64,000 bases of DNA from positions 124,001 through 188,000 of the forward strand of contig NZ_JAGEVF010000001.1 in NCBI RefSeq assembly GCF_017581965.1, given 5' to 3'. The DNA is from Winogradskyella pelagia. GTDB lineage: Bacteria; Bacteroidota; Bacteroidia; Flavobacteriales; Flavobacteriaceae. A program made the translations under genes and the position numbers. Of the stretch, positions 63,279 through 64,000 are shown one piece after another (position 1 is the first letter of the stretch; each line of letters opens with the position of its first letter). The notes beneath the pieces are model-generated. The model made no database searches, was not told the DNA's origin, and was given only the letters and a program-made list of their open reading frames with translations.

Positions 63279-64000
63279 TCGTTAAGTTTAAGTACCGCCA
63301 TAAATGCTTGCTGTGGAATTTCTACATTACCAACTTGGCGCATTCGTTTTTTCCCTTTTTTCTGTTTCTCTAGGAGCTTGCGCTTACGCGAAATATCTCC
63401 TCCATAACATTTAGCGGTCACATCCTTACGTAGTGCTTTAATCGTTTCTCTAGCAATTATTTTAGCACCAATAGCTGCTTGGACCGGGATGTCAAATTGT
63501 TGTCTCGGGATTAACTGTCTTAGTTTTTCGGTCATTTTTTTACCGATAGAATAAGCATTGTCCGCATGGATTAATGCCGAAAGGGCATCTACCGTTTGCG
63601 AATTGAGTAAAATATCAACCCTAACCAATTTAGAAGCGCGCATACCTATCGGTGAATAATCAAAAGACGCATAGCCTTTTGATACTGTCTTTAATCTATC
63701 ATAAAAATCGAACACAATTTCTGCTAAAGGCATATCAAAACTAAGCTCAACTCGCTCAGTTGTTAAGTAAGTCTGATTTGTTATTTTACCTCGTTTTTCA
63801 ATACATAAGCTCATAACAGGACCAACAAAATCAGATTTTGTAATAATACTTGCTTTTATAAAAGGCTCTTCAACACGATTTAATGTTGAAGGTTCTGGCA
63901 AATCAGAAGGATTGTTTACAATAATGATATCATCTGGGTGCTTATTGGTAAATGCATGGTAGCTAACGTTTGGTACAGTGGTAATCACTGTCATGTCAAA
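63275..64000 (-). CDS. lepA: Elongation factor 4 (LepA), C-terminal part only
   Basis: 242 codons of the C-terminal half are visible; the frame continues beyond the window edge, so about 355 N-terminal residues with the GTPase domain are missing. The visible part begins [14 protein letters not shown] and continues with the LepA-specific C-terminal domain ([20 protein letters not shown] region, here [17 protein letters not shown]). It helps back-translocate or rescue ribosomes. The last bases overlap the end of the antiporter gene by four bases. Confidence 0.95.
   Translation of the reverse strand, partial: FDMTVITTVPNVSYHAFTNKHPDDIIIVNNPSDLPEPSTLNRVEEPFIKASIITKSDFVGPVMSLCIEKRGKITNQTYLTTERVELSFDMPLAEIVFDFYDRLKTVSKGYASFDYSPIGMRASKLVRVDILLNSQTVDALSALIHADNAYSIGKKMTEKLRQLIPRQQFDIPVQAAIGAKIIARETIKALRKDVTAKCYGGDISRKRKLLEKQKKGKKRMRQVGNVEIPQQAFMAVLKLND

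Noticed and set aside
1-64000. Possible CRISPR array, insertion sequence, prophage, riboswitch or rRNA
   Set aside because: I found no regularly spaced repeats, no transposase, integrase or phage structural genes, no recognisable aptamer and no rRNA sequence.

Overview
The window looks like a chromosomal segment of a member of the Bacteroidota, most likely a marine Flavobacteriaceae species. The DNA is AT-rich. Genes lack Shine-Dalgarno sequences, and the promoters I can recognise carry the phylum-type -7 box TAnnTTTG (best case TTTG-N19-TATCTTTG before gltX). The gene set is also typical of flavobacteria: DUF4175, DUF4837, head-GIN/DUF2807, a GH3-like adenylating enzyme, OmpH-like lipoprotein, GlnRS together with GltX, and a tRNA-Cys without encoded CCA.

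Bases 1-22,966 (all minus strand) are a surface-glycan locus. An upstream block encodes an M23 peptidase, a GH3-like enzyme, a DUF6909-like protein and a Wzz-like chain-length protein. It leads into a run of overlapping genes for CMP-pseudaminic acid (pseB, pseC, pseF, pseG, a formyltransferase, pseI). The expected N-acetyltransferase PseH is absent and a sugar formyltransferase sits between pseG and pseI, so I infer a 7-N-formyl pseudaminic acid. Beyond pseI come a capsule-type glycosyltransferase, three exported parallel beta-helix proteins, an asparagine-synthetase-like enzyme without the glutaminase cysteine, two acyltransferases, a Wzy-like polymerase and a partial O-antigen ligase.

Bases 23,000-48,524 hold housekeeping genes: tatA, DUF4837, a LysM lytic transglycosylase, pgk, holB, an OmpH-like lipoprotein, a methyltransferase, mnmG, ybeY, a giant DUF4175 protein, alkB, gltX, an outer-membrane barrel, an SPFH protein, glnS, folB, tRNA-Cys, a LysE exporter, a head-GIN protein, three small genes and rnr. 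Two copies of the perfect palindrome GTTCCACGTGGAAC, matching the ParB-binding parS core, flank mnmG.

Bases 48,525-49,152 are the only long gene-free stretch. It is extremely AT-rich (about 18-22% GC in sampled lines) and carries two exact DnaA-box-like 9-mers in opposite orientation, so I propose it as a candidate replication origin. The parS sites 17-19 kb away and rnpA 5 kb away agree with this.

Bases 49,153-64,000 carry rpiB, a CDF metal exporter, a GNAT protein, a tandem OmpA protein, an S41 protease, rnpA, a two-gene unit of a GCS2-CBS amidoligase-like enzyme and an aspartoacylase-like deacylase, a metallohydrolase/subtilisin/M1-peptidase operon, a CPA-type antiporter with a TrkA-N domain, and the C-terminal part of lepA. 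I saw no CRISPR array, insertion sequence, prophage or rRNA.
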